64,000 nucleotides of DNA from Anaerolineae bacterium (lineage in GTDB: Bacteria; Chloroflexota; Anaerolineae; Aggregatilineales; UBA2796): contig JAHBVJ010000017.1 in assembly GCA_019637615.1 (NCBI GenBank), forward strand, positions 121,802 through 185,801. The letters are read 5' to 3'. The translations under genes and the position numbers were made by a program. Below, piece by piece: positions 54,729 through 64,000 of this stretch (its first letter is position 1; each line of letters begins with the position of its first letter). Below the pieces are notes generated by a model. That model was not told the DNA's origin and searched no databases. It saw only the letters and a list, made by a program, of their open reading frames with translations.

Positions 54729-56222
54729 ATGCCGAAATCCCCCGTTGTGTTTGCGTTTTCGATCCCCGCGCTCGATCCGAACTCGGCTAGTCCGCTGCAT
54801 AAGCAGTTGTACGAGGAACTGCGGCAGAGCATCCTCAGCGGGCGGCTGGCGGCGGGGACGCGGCTGCCCTCGACGCGCACCATCGCGAATGAACTCGGCG
54901 TGTCGCGCAACACGGTGCTGAACGCCTTTGCGCAGTTGTTGGCGGAAGGCTATCTCGACAGCCAAGTAGGCGACGGCACATACGTGATCGACACCTTGCC
55001 GGAGGAACTGCTGCATACGCGCACGGAGAATGATCGGGCGGCGCGGGCAGTGAACACGGGGCGGCGGCTCTCCAAACGCGGGCAGGTGATGGCGGAAACT
55101 TCGGTACATCTTTTCAACCATCGCGGGATTCCGCACGCGTTCCGTCCGGGGCTGCCTGCCTTCGATGAGTTTCCCGTCGAATTGTGGGCACGACTTCATG
55201 CACGCTATTGGAAGCACATGCCCCGCGAATTGCTGACGTATGGCGAAGCAGGCGGTTACCCACCCCTGCGGCAAGCCATCGCGGATTATCTGTCGGCGGC
55301 GCGCGGGGTGCGCTGTACCGCCGAGCAGGTGATCATCGTGGCGGGGTCGCAGCAGGCGCTGGATGTTGCCACGCGGATTTTGCTCGATCCCGGTGACGCG
55401 GCGTGGATGGAAGATCCGGGCTATCCGGGGGCACGGGCGACTCTGCAAGCGGCGGGCGCGAATGTGATCCCCGTGCCTGTCGCGGCGGATGGGCTGGATG
55501 TGGCGGCGGGAATCCAGCGCTGCCCATCGCCACGTGTGATTTACCTGACGCCCTCACACCAGAATCCGCTCGGCGTGACGATGAGCCTGAGCCGACGGCT
55601 GGCGCTGCTGGAACATGCCAGTCGAGTCGGGGCGTGGCTGCTGGAAGATGATTACGCCAGCGAATATCGATACATCAGCCGTCCTGTCGCCGCGCTGCAA
55701 GGCTTGGATCACGATAACCGCGTGATCTACATCGGCACGTTCAGCAAGGTGCTGCTGCCGTCGCTGCGGCTCGGCTATCTGGTCGTGCCGCCTGACCTGA
55801 TCAACGCGTTCACGGCTGCGCACGCCGCCGCCAATTTTCACGCGCCGACGCTGGATCAGGCGGTGCTGGCGGATTTCATCACCGAGGGGCATTTCGCGCG
55901 GCATATCCGACGGATGCGCGTGTTGTATCAGCAGCGCCAAGCCGCGTTGATCGAAGCCGCCGAACGGGAACTGGGCGGGCTATTGGAAGTCCACGAGGCC
56001 GAATGCGGGTTGCAGTTGGTGGGATGGCTGCCGGAAGGCGTGCATGATGACATGGCGGTGTCGGCGGCACGGCGCTACGGTGTCGAATCGCGGGCGCTGT
56101 CGTTCTACAGCATCGAGCCGCCTAAGCGCGGTGGACTGCTACTCGGCTATGCGTTCGTGCCGGAAGCGGAGATCGCGGAGGGTGCGAAGCAGTTGGGGAA
56201 GGCGCTACGCGCGATGGGATAG
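54729..56222 (+). CDS. MocR/PdxR-type regulator: GntR helix-turn-helix fused to aminotransferase fold
   Basis: 497 residues from ATG 54729. GntR winged helix at 15-85 (LHKQLYEELRQSILSGRLAAGTRLPSTRTIANELGVSRNTV), then a fold-type I PLP domain at about 130-490 with YGEAGGYPPLRQAIADYLSAARGV, YLTPSHQNPLGVTMS and the PLP Lys340 in YIGTFSKVLLPSLRLGYLV. Members sense PLP or an amino compound; PdxR controls PLP synthesis. No pdx genes are adjacent, so the target is unknown. Confidence 0.9.
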   Translation: MPKSPVVFAFSIPALDPNSASPLHKQLYEELRQSILSGRLAAGTRLPSTRTIANELGVSRNTVLNAFAQLLAEGYLDSQVGDGTYVIDTLPEELLHTRTENDRAARAVNTGRRLSKRGQVMAETSVHLFNHRGIPHAFRPGLPAFDEFPVELWARLHARYWKHMPRELLTYGEAGGYPPLRQAIADYLSAARGVRCTAEQVIIVAGSQQALDVATRILLDPGDAAWMEDPGYPGARATLQAAGANVIPVPVAADGLDVAAGIQRCPSPRVIYLTPSHQNPLGVTMSLSRRLALLEHASRVGAWLLEDDYASEYRYISRPVAALQGLDHDNRVIYIGTFSKVLLPSLRLGYLVVPPDLINAFTAAHAAANFHAPTLDQAVLADFITEGHFARHIRRMRVLYQQRQAALIEAAERELGGLLEVHEAECGLQLVGWLPEGVHDDMAVSAARRYGVESRALSFYSIEPPKRGGLLLGYAFVPEAEIAEGAKQLGKALRAMG

Positions 56223-56271
56223 AATACGACGGTTGAACGAGTAGAAATAGTAGACATTTGAGGATGAAGAT

Positions 56272-56883
56272 GTGAGAAATAGGGTGCTCGCGAGTTTGGT
56301 TGGCGTATGGGCTGCCTATAAACAGAAACTCACCAGCCAATTTCAACGGATTCAGCGGTGGGTACAGAAAAACCCTAGCGTGAACAGCAACAATCGTGTG
56401 ATGGACAAGAAAATTACGCCCAATTGGAGTGAACTATATAAGCGCCTTACTCCCGCTGAATTTGCGAGATTACAGTTACGGGAACATTTTCGGATTTTGC
56501 CGAAGTTGGATGATGATCATGAAGATATGCGGATTTTTAGGGAATATGCAGAGCATGAATATCGCGCGCAAAAAGCCGCACTAGATGTACTGATCGCGAA
56601 TAACGCGCCTGCGCTGAATCTTCATCTGACTAAAATATCGCTCGCATTTGTTGCGTCCGCAATGATGACTTGGGGAGCTATAGAAGCAATACCCATCGCT
56701 GCGGCATGTATTGAAGAGACACCACTTAACGCACGACGGTTTTTGCGCGGCGTGTTCCTGCGATTGGTGCCGATCCCTGATGAATATCCAAATGATGTTG
56801 GGAAAATGGTTCAATGGGTGGAAACCAATCTTGCCTACTTACATTGGTCGGAGATGGACGGGAGATTTACCGTGTATGGATAA
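56272..56883 (+). CDS. Unknown protein
   Basis: 203 residues from GTG 56272; an ATG at 56401 would give a 160-residue form starting MDKKITPNW. N-terminal basic amphipathic region, a hydrophobic stretch LAFVASAMMTWGAIEAIPIAAACI at about 125-150, otherwise soluble-looking. AT-richer than both neighbours. No domain recognised. Confidence 0.55.
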   Translation: MRNRVLASLVGVWAAYKQKLTSQFQRIQRWVQKNPSVNSNNRVMDKKITPNWSELYKRLTPAEFARLQLREHFRILPKLDDDHEDMRIFREYAEHEYRAQKAALDVLIANNAPALNLHLTKISLAFVASAMMTWGAIEAIPIAAACIEETPLNARRFLRGVFLRLVPIPDEYPNDVGKMVQWVETNLAYLHWSEMDGRFTVYG

Positions 56884-57006
56884 CCGGGCACTTTTCGAGT
56901 ACTCGTTATCTCTTCGGAGCAGTGTATACGAATCATCTATCCTGATCAGGCGCGATAGGTTATAGTTCGCGCATCCATATACAGCCTAGAAAGGTACACT
57001 GCGCGC

Positions 57007-58998
57007 ATGAACGTCCTCCCTCAACCTGACGGCACGCTGCTCGTCAACGACCTCTCGCCGGAAACCCTATACGATATGGGCAATCCACGCTTGTATGCGC
57101 AAGCTGACGCACAGGGGCGAATCGTGACCGCGTTCGTGCCGGAAGGCTTGCCGCTCCAGACGATGCGCGGTGTGCGGTACCTTGAACTGGACGAACGAAT
57201 CAGCGTTGATAGCCGATCTGTCGAGGATGTGGCGCGGAGCCTTGCCGAGCAGTTCAAAGGGACGGACTCGGAGGGAACAGGTAACACGCAGAAAAAGCCG
57301 TGGCAAGCGGTGGAAGCGCGGTCGATCACGTTTGAGGCGGCGCAGGCCATCGGGCGGTTGTGGACGCTGACGGGGCGGGGCAGCGATCTGGCGGTGAGCG
57401 TGACAACGTTCGTGGATGACAGCAATCCGGCGGCGTTCCAGCGCATCGAGATCAGCAATCAGGGGACGACCACGCGGGTGTTCGCGCTGGATGTGGCGGT
57501 TTCGCTGGACTTCGCGTTCACCTACATCGGATCGCGGTCGGTGAACAGCGGGCGGGTGCGGGCGAAGTTGCAGTTTGAGGCGAATTTCGGCGCGACGCTG
57601 CGACCGTGGCTGATGGTGATGGACAAGACTTTGCACGTGCTGAGTTACGCGCTGCCCGTCGCGCCCGGCGAGACTGCGGAATTTTGTCTGGTGACGGCGG
57701 CGGGCGATGAGGCTGTGCTAGATCGGCTGCTGCGCCATTGGCAGCAGTCATATGAGGCCGCGAACGCTTATAACCGCCGCTTGATGGAACTCGCCAACAA
57801 TGACGATCCGCTGCTGCAATCGCTGATCGTGGCGGGGCTGAACGCGGGACTGTCGGCGTATAAGAAGCTGGACAGCGGCGCGGCGGGCTTTTGCGCGGGC
57901 GTCAGTTATGCCTATCCGCCACGCGTGTACTTCCGCGACAGTTATTGGACGGCACAAGCGGCGCTGATCGCGCAACCCGACATGGTCAGAGATAACCTGC
58001 TGTGGCTGGCGCGCGGTATTTCGGCGGATGGGTCATGCCCTAGTGCGGTGTGGGATCCCGGTTTGTTCGCGCCGACAGAAGCGGAATCGCCAACTACCTT
58101 GAAATGGCTCAACGATCACTACGATTCGCCGTCGTTTTTCGTGATGCTGCTGCATGATTACATCGTGGCGACGGGCGAACGCGACTTGCTCAAGGTGACG
58201 GTTAACGGCAGCACGCTGTGGCAGTATGCAGCGGCGTGCATGAGGTATCTAGCGGCGCGTGATGAGGATGGTGATGCGCTGTTCGAGAAGCCGCGCACCG
58301 CCAACGATTGGGCGGATAACGTGCGGCGCGGCGGGTTGGTGACGTACGATCTGGCCTTGTACTATCGCGGGTTGCAGTGTGCGGCGTGGATGGGGACTGA
58401 GATCGGTGATCCGACAGCGGCATGGTTCGGCGCACAGGCGGTACGTGTGTTGGAGGCGATCAACGCCAAGCTGTGGGACGAGGAGCGCGGCTACTATCGC
58501 AATTATCAGAACGCGACCTTTACCGAGACGAATCTATCCATCGATACGCTGCTGACGGTGCTGTACGGTGTGAGCGACGACGCGCAAACCGAGCGCGTGC
58601 TGAACGCGGCAAGAAACATGCTGCAAACACGGCATAATCACGAGCAGAGTCACGGCGATTGGGGCGTGATGTGCTGCTACCCGTTTTACCATGAACCCGC
58701 CGACCTGTTCAGCATTTCCGCCGAACCGTACCGCTACCATAACGGCGCGGATTGGCCTTACTGGGACGGCGTGTATGGGCTGATCCTGATGCAGCAGGAC
58801 GATCCCGACTGGCGCTATGTGCTGACGCGGGCGTGGGAAATGGCGCTGGCGCACGGCTGGCTGACCCCGTTCGAGTATTGGAGTCCGCCGCATCCGGTGG
58901 GTGGGCTGCTGCAAGGCTGGAGCGCGATGCCCGCCGTGGCGCTCCTTAGCAAACAGCATGTTACGTGGCAAAATCAAGTACCGGGAAAACTATCTTAA
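57007..58998 (+). CDS. (alpha/alpha)6-barrel glycoside hydrolase
   Basis: 663 residues, no signal peptide. N-terminal beta domain to about 250 (LWTLTGRGSDLAVSVTTFVDD), then a helical six-hairpin catalytic barrel: PRVYFRDSYWTAQAALI, DGSCPSAVWDPG, NDHYDSPSFFVMLLHDYIVATGERDLL, KPRTANDWADNVRRGG and YHNGADWPYWDGVYGLILMQ. The conserved acidic residues in FRDSYW, NDHYDS and NDWAD suit an inverting glycosidase of the GH15/GH63/GH78-like clan; I cannot assign the family. lacZ follows 26 bp on, so the two likely degrade one oligosaccharide. Confidence 0.78.
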   Translation: MNVLPQPDGTLLVNDLSPETLYDMGNPRLYAQADAQGRIVTAFVPEGLPLQTMRGVRYLELDERISVDSRSVEDVARSLAEQFKGTDSEGTGNTQKKPWQAVEARSITFEAAQAIGRLWTLTGRGSDLAVSVTTFVDDSNPAAFQRIEISNQGTTTRVFALDVAVSLDFAFTYIGSRSVNSGRVRAKLQFEANFGATLRPWLMVMDKTLHVLSYALPVAPGETAEFCLVTAAGDEAVLDRLLRHWQQSYEAANAYNRRLMELANNDDPLLQSLIVAGLNAGLSAYKKLDSGAAGFCAGVSYAYPPRVYFRDSYWTAQAALIAQPDMVRDNLLWLARGISADGSCPSAVWDPGLFAPTEAESPTTLKWLNDHYDSPSFFVMLLHDYIVATGERDLLKVTVNGSTLWQYAAACMRYLAARDEDGDALFEKPRTANDWADNVRRGGLVTYDLALYYRGLQCAAWMGTEIGDPTAAWFGAQAVRVLEAINAKLWDEERGYYRNYQNATFTETNLSIDTLLTVLYGVSDDAQTERVLNAARNMLQTRHNHEQSHGDWGVMCCYPFYHEPADLFSISAEPYRYHNGADWPYWDGVYGLILMQQDDPDWRYVLTRAWEMALAHGWLTPFEYWSPPHPVGGLLQGWSAMPAVALLSKQHVTWQNQVPGKLS

Positions 58999-59024
58999 TC
59001 TTTTCGCTATGGTGGAAAATTGAT

Positions 59025-62000
59025 ATGTCTGTTGAAAATTTAATCCTTGCGCCGTTTGGCGGCGCGAAAACATGGGAGATGCCAGAACTCCCCAGTTTCA
59101 ATAAATTGCCCGCTCATGCCACACTGACCCCGTTTCCGTCAGCATCCGGCGCGTTGAGGATCGAACGCGAGGAATCGGTGTGGTTCCAAAGCCTGAGCGG
59201 AACATGGGATTTCCAGATTTTGCCGAGGCCGGAAGCGGCTACCACTGACGCCGTGAAGGGTGGGACGTGGTCGAGCATCGCCGTGCCGGGAAATTGGACG
59301 ATGCAGGGCTTCGGGCATCCGCATTACACCAATGTGCAGATGCCGTTCGTGTGCCTGCCGCCGACGGTGCCCTACGAGAACCCGACCGGCATTTACCGCC
59401 GCACATTCGATCTGCCGGAAGCATGGCAGCAGCGGCGGGTGGTGCTGCATTTCGGCGGCTGCGAAGGCGTGCTGTATGTGTATGTGAACGGGGTGTTCAT
59501 CGGCATGAACAAGGATGCCCGCACGCCCGCCGAATTCGACATCACAGCGCAAGCGCGGCACGGCAGCACGAACGAGGTGATGGCGGTGGTCGTGCAGTGG
59601 TCGGATGCCAGCTTCATCGAGGATCAGGATCACTGGTGGCAGGCGGGACTCCAGCGCGAGGTGTTCGTGTATTCGACGGGCACATCGTATGTGCAGGATT
59701 TCACCGCGCGCGGCGTGTGGGATGCCGAGACGGGGAAGGCTGCCCTAAATTTGAAGTGCAGTGTCGCATGGGGCGAGCGGGAACCAGCCGATTGCAGCAT
59801 CGAGGCGCAGTTGTTCAACGCTGATGGCGCGTCGGTACTGGAGCATCCTATCCGCATCGACAGCCGCGCTGAAGGCAGACCGCCCTATCGGTATCACGTA
59901 CTTGAGGCCACCCACGCTGTACCCTCGCCGCATCTATGGTCAGCCGAATCGCCGTACCTGTACACGCTGGTCGTGACGCTGAAAATAGGCGACAGCGAAG
60001 AAAGCCTAAGCTGTCGCGTCGGCTTCCGCAGCGTGCAGATTCGGGATCGGCATCTATTGATTAACGGCAAAGTGGTGATGATCAAGGGCGTGAATCGACA
60101 CGATCACGACGATACGCGAGGTAAAGCCGTCACGCGGGAAGTGATGGAAACCGACATCCGTCTGATGAAGCAGTTCAACGTCAACGCGGTGCGCACCTCG
60201 CACTATCCCAACGATCCGTACTGGCTCGATCTGTGCGACCGCTACGGCCTGTATGTGATCGATGAGGCCAACATCGAGGCACACGCCTATTATGACGATG
60301 TGTGCCGCGATACGCGCTATACGCACGCGTTTGTCGAGCGCGTCCGCAACATGGTCGAGCGCGACAAGAATCACCCGTCGATCATCTTCTGGTCGCTCGG
60401 CAACGAAAGCGGCTATGGCCCGAATCACGACGCGGCGGCGGGCTGGATTCGCAGCGCCGAACCGACACGTCCGCTACACTATGAAGCGGCGGTACGTGAG
60501 GTGTTGGGCGGCGGCGAACATGCCTCCGACGTGATCTGCCCGATGTACGCGTCGATCAAGGACATCGTGCAGTGGGCGAAAACCACCAATGACTTCCGCC
60601 CGCTGATCCTATGCGAATATTCGCACGCGATGGGCAACAGCAACGGCAGTCTGAGCGATTACTGGGACGCCTTCGAGACGTATGACGGCTTGCAAGGCGG
60701 CTTCATCTGGGAATGGATCGATCATGGCATCCGCAAGCTGGACGCCAACGGCAACCCATACTGGGCGTACGGTGGCGATTTTGGCGACGTGCCGAACGAT
60801 GACAACTTCTGCACCGACGGACTCGTGTGGCCTGATCGGACGCCGCATCCGGGCATGTATGAATTCAAGAAGCTGATCCAGCCTGTGCGCGTGGAAGCCG
60901 TCGATCTGGCTCAGGGACGCGTGCGGATCGTCAACAAACAGGATTTCACCAGCCTTGCATGGCTGACGGGCGAATGGGAACTGACCGTCGATGGCGACAT
61001 CGTACAGACGGGTAAGCTGCCCGCGCTGGACATCGGGCCGGGTGAATTCCGTGATGTGACGTTCGTGGAGATGGCAGCGGCGACGGGCGAAGCCTTCTTA
61101 AACTTCCGCTTTTATCAGGCCGAAGATACGCTGTGGGCAAAACAAGGACATCTGGTGGCGTGGGAGCAGATCGCGCTGCCCGTGCAAAAAGCCGCGCCAG
61201 CCGAGCAACCGCCAACGCGCGTCATCGCCAGCGAAGACACTGGAAAGATCGTGCTGACGGTGGGTGAGGTACACGCGACGTTCGATAAGGCATCAGGCAC
61301 GCTGACCGCATATGGAAAAACAGGACAGAATCACATCCAACAAGGGCCACGCCTGAATGTGTGGCGGGCGGGCACGGATAACGACGGGATTAAGCTGCAA
61401 AACCTCGACCGGAAAGTACTCGGCAAATGGTTGAAGCTAGGTTTGGATCGTGTGCAGCACCAACTCAAGTCGATCAAGCTGATCCAAGCAGAGAATCAGT
61501 TGCCCGTCGTGGAGATCGTGCAGCAGGCATCGGGGCGCGCGAAGTGGGACGACTTCCAGCATACGCAGCGCTATCAACTGCTGCCGTCGGGGCAACTGGC
61601 GGTAGAAAACACGGTACAGATCGGCTCCGAGATCAATGATATTCCGCGTGTGGGCGTGAGTTTGACACTCGATCATGGCCTTGAACAGTTGGCGTGGTTC
61701 GGGCGCGGGCCGTGGGAAAATTACGCGGATCGCAAGGCCAGCGCGATGGTCGGGCGCTATCAGAGCACCGTCAGCGCAGAATACGTGCCCTACGTGATGC
61801 CGCAGGAACACGGACACAAGACCGATGTGCGCTGGCTGGCGCTGACTGGCGGCGATCATCACGGCGTGAAAGTCGAAGGCGCACCGCTGATCGAGTTTTC
61901 CGCCAGCCACTTCACGGACGCGGATTTGTACGCCGCCAAGCATACCTACGACCTGACACCGCGCGCCGACGTGATCTTGAACCTTGACCTCGGTCAGCGC

Positions 62001-62096
62001 GGGCTAGGCACGGCAAGCTGCGGGCCAGATACACTGGAACGTTACTGCCTGATGGAACCGCAGTACACATTCAGCTATCGGCTGGAACTGATCTGA
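59025..62096 (+). CDS. lacZ: GH2 beta-galactosidase, LacZ-type
   Basis: 1023 residues from ATG 59025 (the open frame begins at 58965 inside the previous gene). The length equals E. coli LacZ. Domains in order: jelly-roll (LEREESVWFQSLSGTWDF; GNWTMQGFGHPHYTNVQMPF), two Ig-like domains, TIM barrel, and C-terminal beta-sandwich (WFGRGPWENYADRK). Acid/base Glu461 sits in SLGNESGYGPNHD, the same number as in E. coli, and the nucleophile Glu531 in LCEYSHAMGNSNG. No signal peptide; cytosolic. It cleaves lactose-type beta-galactosides brought in by a transporter not found beside it. Confidence 0.95.
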   Translation: MSVENLILAPFGGAKTWEMPELPSFNKLPAHATLTPFPSASGALRIEREESVWFQSLSGTWDFQILPRPEAATTDAVKGGTWSSIAVPGNWTMQGFGHPHYTNVQMPFVCLPPTVPYENPTGIYRRTFDLPEAWQQRRVVLHFGGCEGVLYVYVNGVFIGMNKDARTPAEFDITAQARHGSTNEVMAVVVQWSDASFIEDQDHWWQAGLQREVFVYSTGTSYVQDFTARGVWDAETGKAALNLKCSVAWGEREPADCSIEAQLFNADGASVLEHPIRIDSRAEGRPPYRYHVLEATHAVPSPHLWSAESPYLYTLVVTLKIGDSEESLSCRVGFRSVQIRDRHLLINGKVVMIKGVNRHDHDDTRGKAVTREVMETDIRLMKQFNVNAVRTSHYPNDPYWLDLCDRYGLYVIDEANIEAHAYYDDVCRDTRYTHAFVERVRNMVERDKNHPSIIFWSLGNESGYGPNHDAAAGWIRSAEPTRPLHYEAAVREVLGGGEHASDVICPMYASIKDIVQWAKTTNDFRPLILCEYSHAMGNSNGSLSDYWDAFETYDGLQGGFIWEWIDHGIRKLDANGNPYWAYGGDFGDVPNDDNFCTDGLVWPDRTPHPGMYEFKKLIQPVRVEAVDLAQGRVRIVNKQDFTSLAWLTGEWELTVDGDIVQTGKLPALDIGPGEFRDVTFVEMAAATGEAFLNFRFYQAEDTLWAKQGHLVAWEQIALPVQKAAPAEQPPTRVIASEDTGKIVLTVGEVHATFDKASGTLTAYGKTGQNHIQQGPRLNVWRAGTDNDGIKLQNLDRKVLGKWLKLGLDRVQHQLKSIKLIQAENQLPVVEIVQQASGRAKWDDFQHTQRYQLLPSGQLAVENTVQIGSEINDIPRVGVSLTLDHGLEQLAWFGRGPWENYADRKASAMVGRYQSTVSAEYVPYVMPQEHGHKTDVRWLALTGGDHHGVKVEGAPLIEFSASHFTDADLYAAKHTYDLTPRADVILNLDLGQRGLGTASCGPDTLERYCLMEPQYTFSYRLELI

Positions 62097-62289
62097 TGCA
62101 GGCGATTCTGTTATATGGATTTGACAAGCTGCAAATAGGCTTGTTATAGAAACGCGGGGAGACCGTGCTATGCTGATAAGTGTTCACACCATATCGTCGC
62201 AACCACCGCCACCATAAACGAACTCCTGCTGTGGTATGTGTGAACCAACCTGCCATCCATGGAATCGCTAGTCTCTCCTTCACAAGCGG

Positions 62290-62314
62290 CGGCGTAGATC
62301 AGCAGTCTACGCCG
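62290..62314. terminator. Hairpin between lacZ and the convergent permease-like gene
   Basis: CGGCGTAGA / TCTACGCCG, 7-nt loop. No strong U-tract on either side; bidirectional terminator likely but unproved. Confidence 0.5.
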
Positions 62315-62323
62315 CTGCTGCAT

Positions 62324-63292
62324 TTATGCGCGGAATACGCGGTAAGCAGCATCCGCCGCGACGTCGGCCTGATGGCGCAGCGCCCCATGACGCCGGATCA
62401 GCCACAGCGCAAGACCAAGCGACCCCACCAAAAACATCAGCAGCATGATCACGGTGCCGAAGACTCCCGGCAGCGCGGCGAGGTGATCGCCTTGCGTCCA
62501 ACTGATGAGCGGGAAGGCAAGCTGCATCAGGCTGACCGTGCCGCCGTCCGCCAGCGTGAACGGCGTGTAGCCCCAATAGCGCCAGAACCATGTGCTGCCC
62601 AAACTGTAGCGCGCGAAGCCCGCAAATACCGCGACAGGCACGAAGCGTACCGTGATCGCCAGCACGGCGGCTGTCATCGAGCGGCGAGTCAGGGCGCTGG
62701 CGACCAAACCTAACGCGACACAGGCCATCACTTCGAGCACGGTTAGCAAGACCGTCAGCACGGGCGCAGCCAGCCATGCCCACGGCACCCAGTCGATGTT
62801 AGGCAACACGTAGTTAGCGTAGTAGCTGGAATTCGTGACGTAGTAGCCCGTGTAACCCGCGTAAGTTTGCGTCAACTGGATCGACAACATGGGCAGCATC
62901 AGCGTGCGGAGGATGCTCAGGAGGATCGTCCACGGCATCACGGTACGCAGTGCCGCGCCGAATTTGCCGAGCAGAATCTGACGTCCGCTGACGCCCGTCA
63001 GCACCAGCGACTCCCACGTTAGGCCGACATGTTCGCGGCTGATCACGTTGACGCCCGCGATGATCGCCCGCATCGCCACCAGCGCGTGGAAAATCCAAAT
63101 GGCAGGGATAGCGTACTGCATGGCGCGATAGTTGAAGTTGGATTGGACGAAATACCACATCACGAGCAGCAGCGCGGCAATGGACGCTATGCCAATCGGC
63201 AGTTCGTAGCGCTGCCAGCTTTGGGCCGTCCGCTGGAAGTGGTTTAACTCCTGCCAGTGAATCGGATTTCGAGGTTTTGCCAGAACCGCCAT
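62324..63292 (-). CDS. ABC-2-like multi-pass membrane protein, intact paralogue
   Basis: 322 residues with about seven membrane segments. After NPIHWQELNHFQRTAQSW come YELPIGIASIAALLLVMWYFV, TWESLVLTGVSGRQILLGKF and LLTVLEVMACVALGLVASAL. It matches the frame-corrected product of 44321-45278. The family resembles permease parts of ABC-2 exporters, yet no ATPase gene is near either copy, so each would need a partner encoded elsewhere. It converges on lacZ and diverges from pgl. Confidence 0.75.
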   Translation of the reverse strand: MAVLAKPRNPIHWQELNHFQRTAQSWQRYELPIGIASIAALLLVMWYFVQSNFNYRAMQYAIPAIWIFHALVAMRAIIAGVNVISREHVGLTWESLVLTGVSGRQILLGKFGAALRTVMPWTILLSILRTLMLPMLSIQLTQTYAGYTGYYVTNSSYYANYVLPNIDWVPWAWLAAPVLTVLLTVLEVMACVALGLVASALTRRSMTAAVLAITVRFVPVAVFAGFARYSLGSTWFWRYWGYTPFTLADGGTVSLMQLAFPLISWTQGDHLAALPGVFGTVIMLLMFLVGSLGLALWLIRRHGALRHQADVAADAAYRVFRA

Positions 63293-63374
63293 GATACAAC
63301 CCCTCCCTCGCCGCCTGTCGTGGTACGTTATGTGTGCTTTTTGATAAGATCAACTATAGCGAAATGGAAGGCAT

Positions 63375-63423
63375 TTGTCGCCAGTTGTCGCCAATCGCGT
63401 TGGGTTTTATACAGCGGCGACAA
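63375..63423. promoter_or_regulatory. Triple TTGTCGCC element before pgl
   Basis: TTGTCGCC at 63375 and 63385 (10 bp apart, one helical turn) and its complement GGCGACAA at 63416-63423. The last touches the AAGGGAG ribosome site. It can act as a DNA operator or, as RNA, as an 8-bp stem beside the ribosome site. Confidence 0.5.
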
Positions 63424-63434
63424 GGGAGTTTACG

Positions 63435-64000
63435 ATGGCTGAAGTAATCACGGTCTTTGATGCGCCGGCGCTGGCACATGCAGCGGCGGAACGCTTCGTC
63501 AATCTGGCAAACGCGGCAATCACGATGCGGGGGCGCTTCACCGTCGCGCTGTCCGGCGGCTCGACGCCACAAGCGATGCACACGGTCATCGCACAGCGAT
63601 TCGCGCAGTCGGTGGATTGGTCGCGGGTACACGTCTTCTGGGGGGATGAACGCTGCGTGCCACCTGACCACCCCGATAGCAATTACGGGATGGCACGGGA
63701 TACGCTGCTGAAATTCATCAGCATCCCGGAGGCCAACATTCATCGGATGCATGGCGAGTATGATCCTTCGCGCGCGGCGGAGGAATACAACGAGATGCTC
63801 ATCGCGTTTTTCGGCGGCGCGCCACACCTCGATCTCGTGTTCCTCGGCATGGGCGACGATGGTCACACGGCTTCGCTGTTCCCACACACGACAGCGCTGT
63901 ACGAGCCAGCCGATAGATACTGCGTGGCGAATCAGGTTGCCAAGCTGAATGCATGGCGCGTCACGCTGACTGCCAGCGCCATCAACGCCGCCAATAATGT
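63435..64000 (+). CDS. pgl: 6-phosphogluconolactonase, DevB/Pgl type (partial)
   Basis: 188 codons to the right edge, with the C-terminus missing. AAGGGAG lies before the ATG. Motifs of the NagB-fold Pgl family: FTVALSGGSTPQAMHTVI, VHVFWGDERCVPPDHPDSNYGMARDTLL and LVFLGMGDDGHTASLFP, which holds the catalytic Asp/His region. It hydrolyses 6-phosphogluconolactone in the oxidative pentose phosphate pathway. zwf and gnd may lie beyond the edge. Confidence 0.95.
   Translation, partial: MAEVITVFDAPALAHAAAERFVNLANAAITMRGRFTVALSGGSTPQAMHTVIAQRFAQSVDWSRVHVFWGDERCVPPDHPDSNYGMARDTLLKFISIPEANIHRMHGEYDPSRAAEEYNEMLIAFFGGAPHLDLVFLGMGDDGHTASLFPHTTALYEPADRYCVANQVAKLNAWRVTLTASAINAANN

Overview
The window reads as chromosome of a free-living heterotroph, most likely Chloroflexota (Anaerolineae-like). 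This rests on the mix of gene types: a giant repeat/beta-propeller surface protein, a regulator joining a LacI-type sensor to an AraC helix-turn-helix, an RbsABC-type sugar system, a PBP1C-like murein synthase, a type III polyketide synthase and GT-C membrane proteins with C-terminal beta domains. No marker gene fixes the taxonomy. I found no rRNA, tRNA, CRISPR array, phage or transposase gene.

Layout. 0-1.5 kb: a minus-strand pair, a DUF4062 effector-like protein and a degenerate P-loop (STAND-like) protein running off the left edge. They share a Gly/Asn-rich segment of about 25 residues, at the C-terminus of the first and the N-terminus of the second. This is the arrangement expected of amyloid-type effector/NLR signalling pairs and is the best candidate here for an undescribed system. 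1.8-8.7 kb: a 1984-residue membrane-anchored repeat/WD40 protein and a secreted partner. 9.0-18.0 kb: a sugar or sugar-acid uptake and catabolism locus (regulator, mutarotase-like protein, DapA-family aldolase, two permeases, binding protein, single-NBD ATPase, lipoprotein, SDR). 18.2-22.9 kb: MarR plus an asymmetric heterodimeric ABC exporter with a perfect 25-bp operator. 23-26 kb: DtxR regulator and a type III PKS cluster. 26.1-28.0 kb: PadR plus a ModA/Moco-domain-like fusion. 28.0-29.9 kb: two genes with AT-richer codon use (HEAT repeats; unknown). 30.4-45.3 kb: PBP1C, PMI-like cupin, serine hydrolase, GT-C protein, regulators, TolB-like propeller, STAND-LuxR regulator, kinase-like proteins and a frameshifted permease. 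45.4-48.7 kb: coaX, carbamate kinase, VapBC, ogt. 48.7-50.4 kb: a repeat-rich gap and an orphan anchored protein. 50.5-64 kb: CocE-like hydrolase, GT4, APH-like kinase, MocR regulator, two glycosidases (one a full-length GH2 LacZ), an intact paralogue of the frameshifted permease, and the start of pgl at the right edge.

Two families of short palindromic repeats occur both near 30.3 kb and near 48.7-49.3 kb, next to the AT-richer unknown genes, which suggests accessory insertion points. Carbohydrate capture dominates the metabolism: sugar ABC uptake, aldolase and SDR, LacZ, an (alpha/alpha)6 glycosidase and 6-phosphogluconolactonase.
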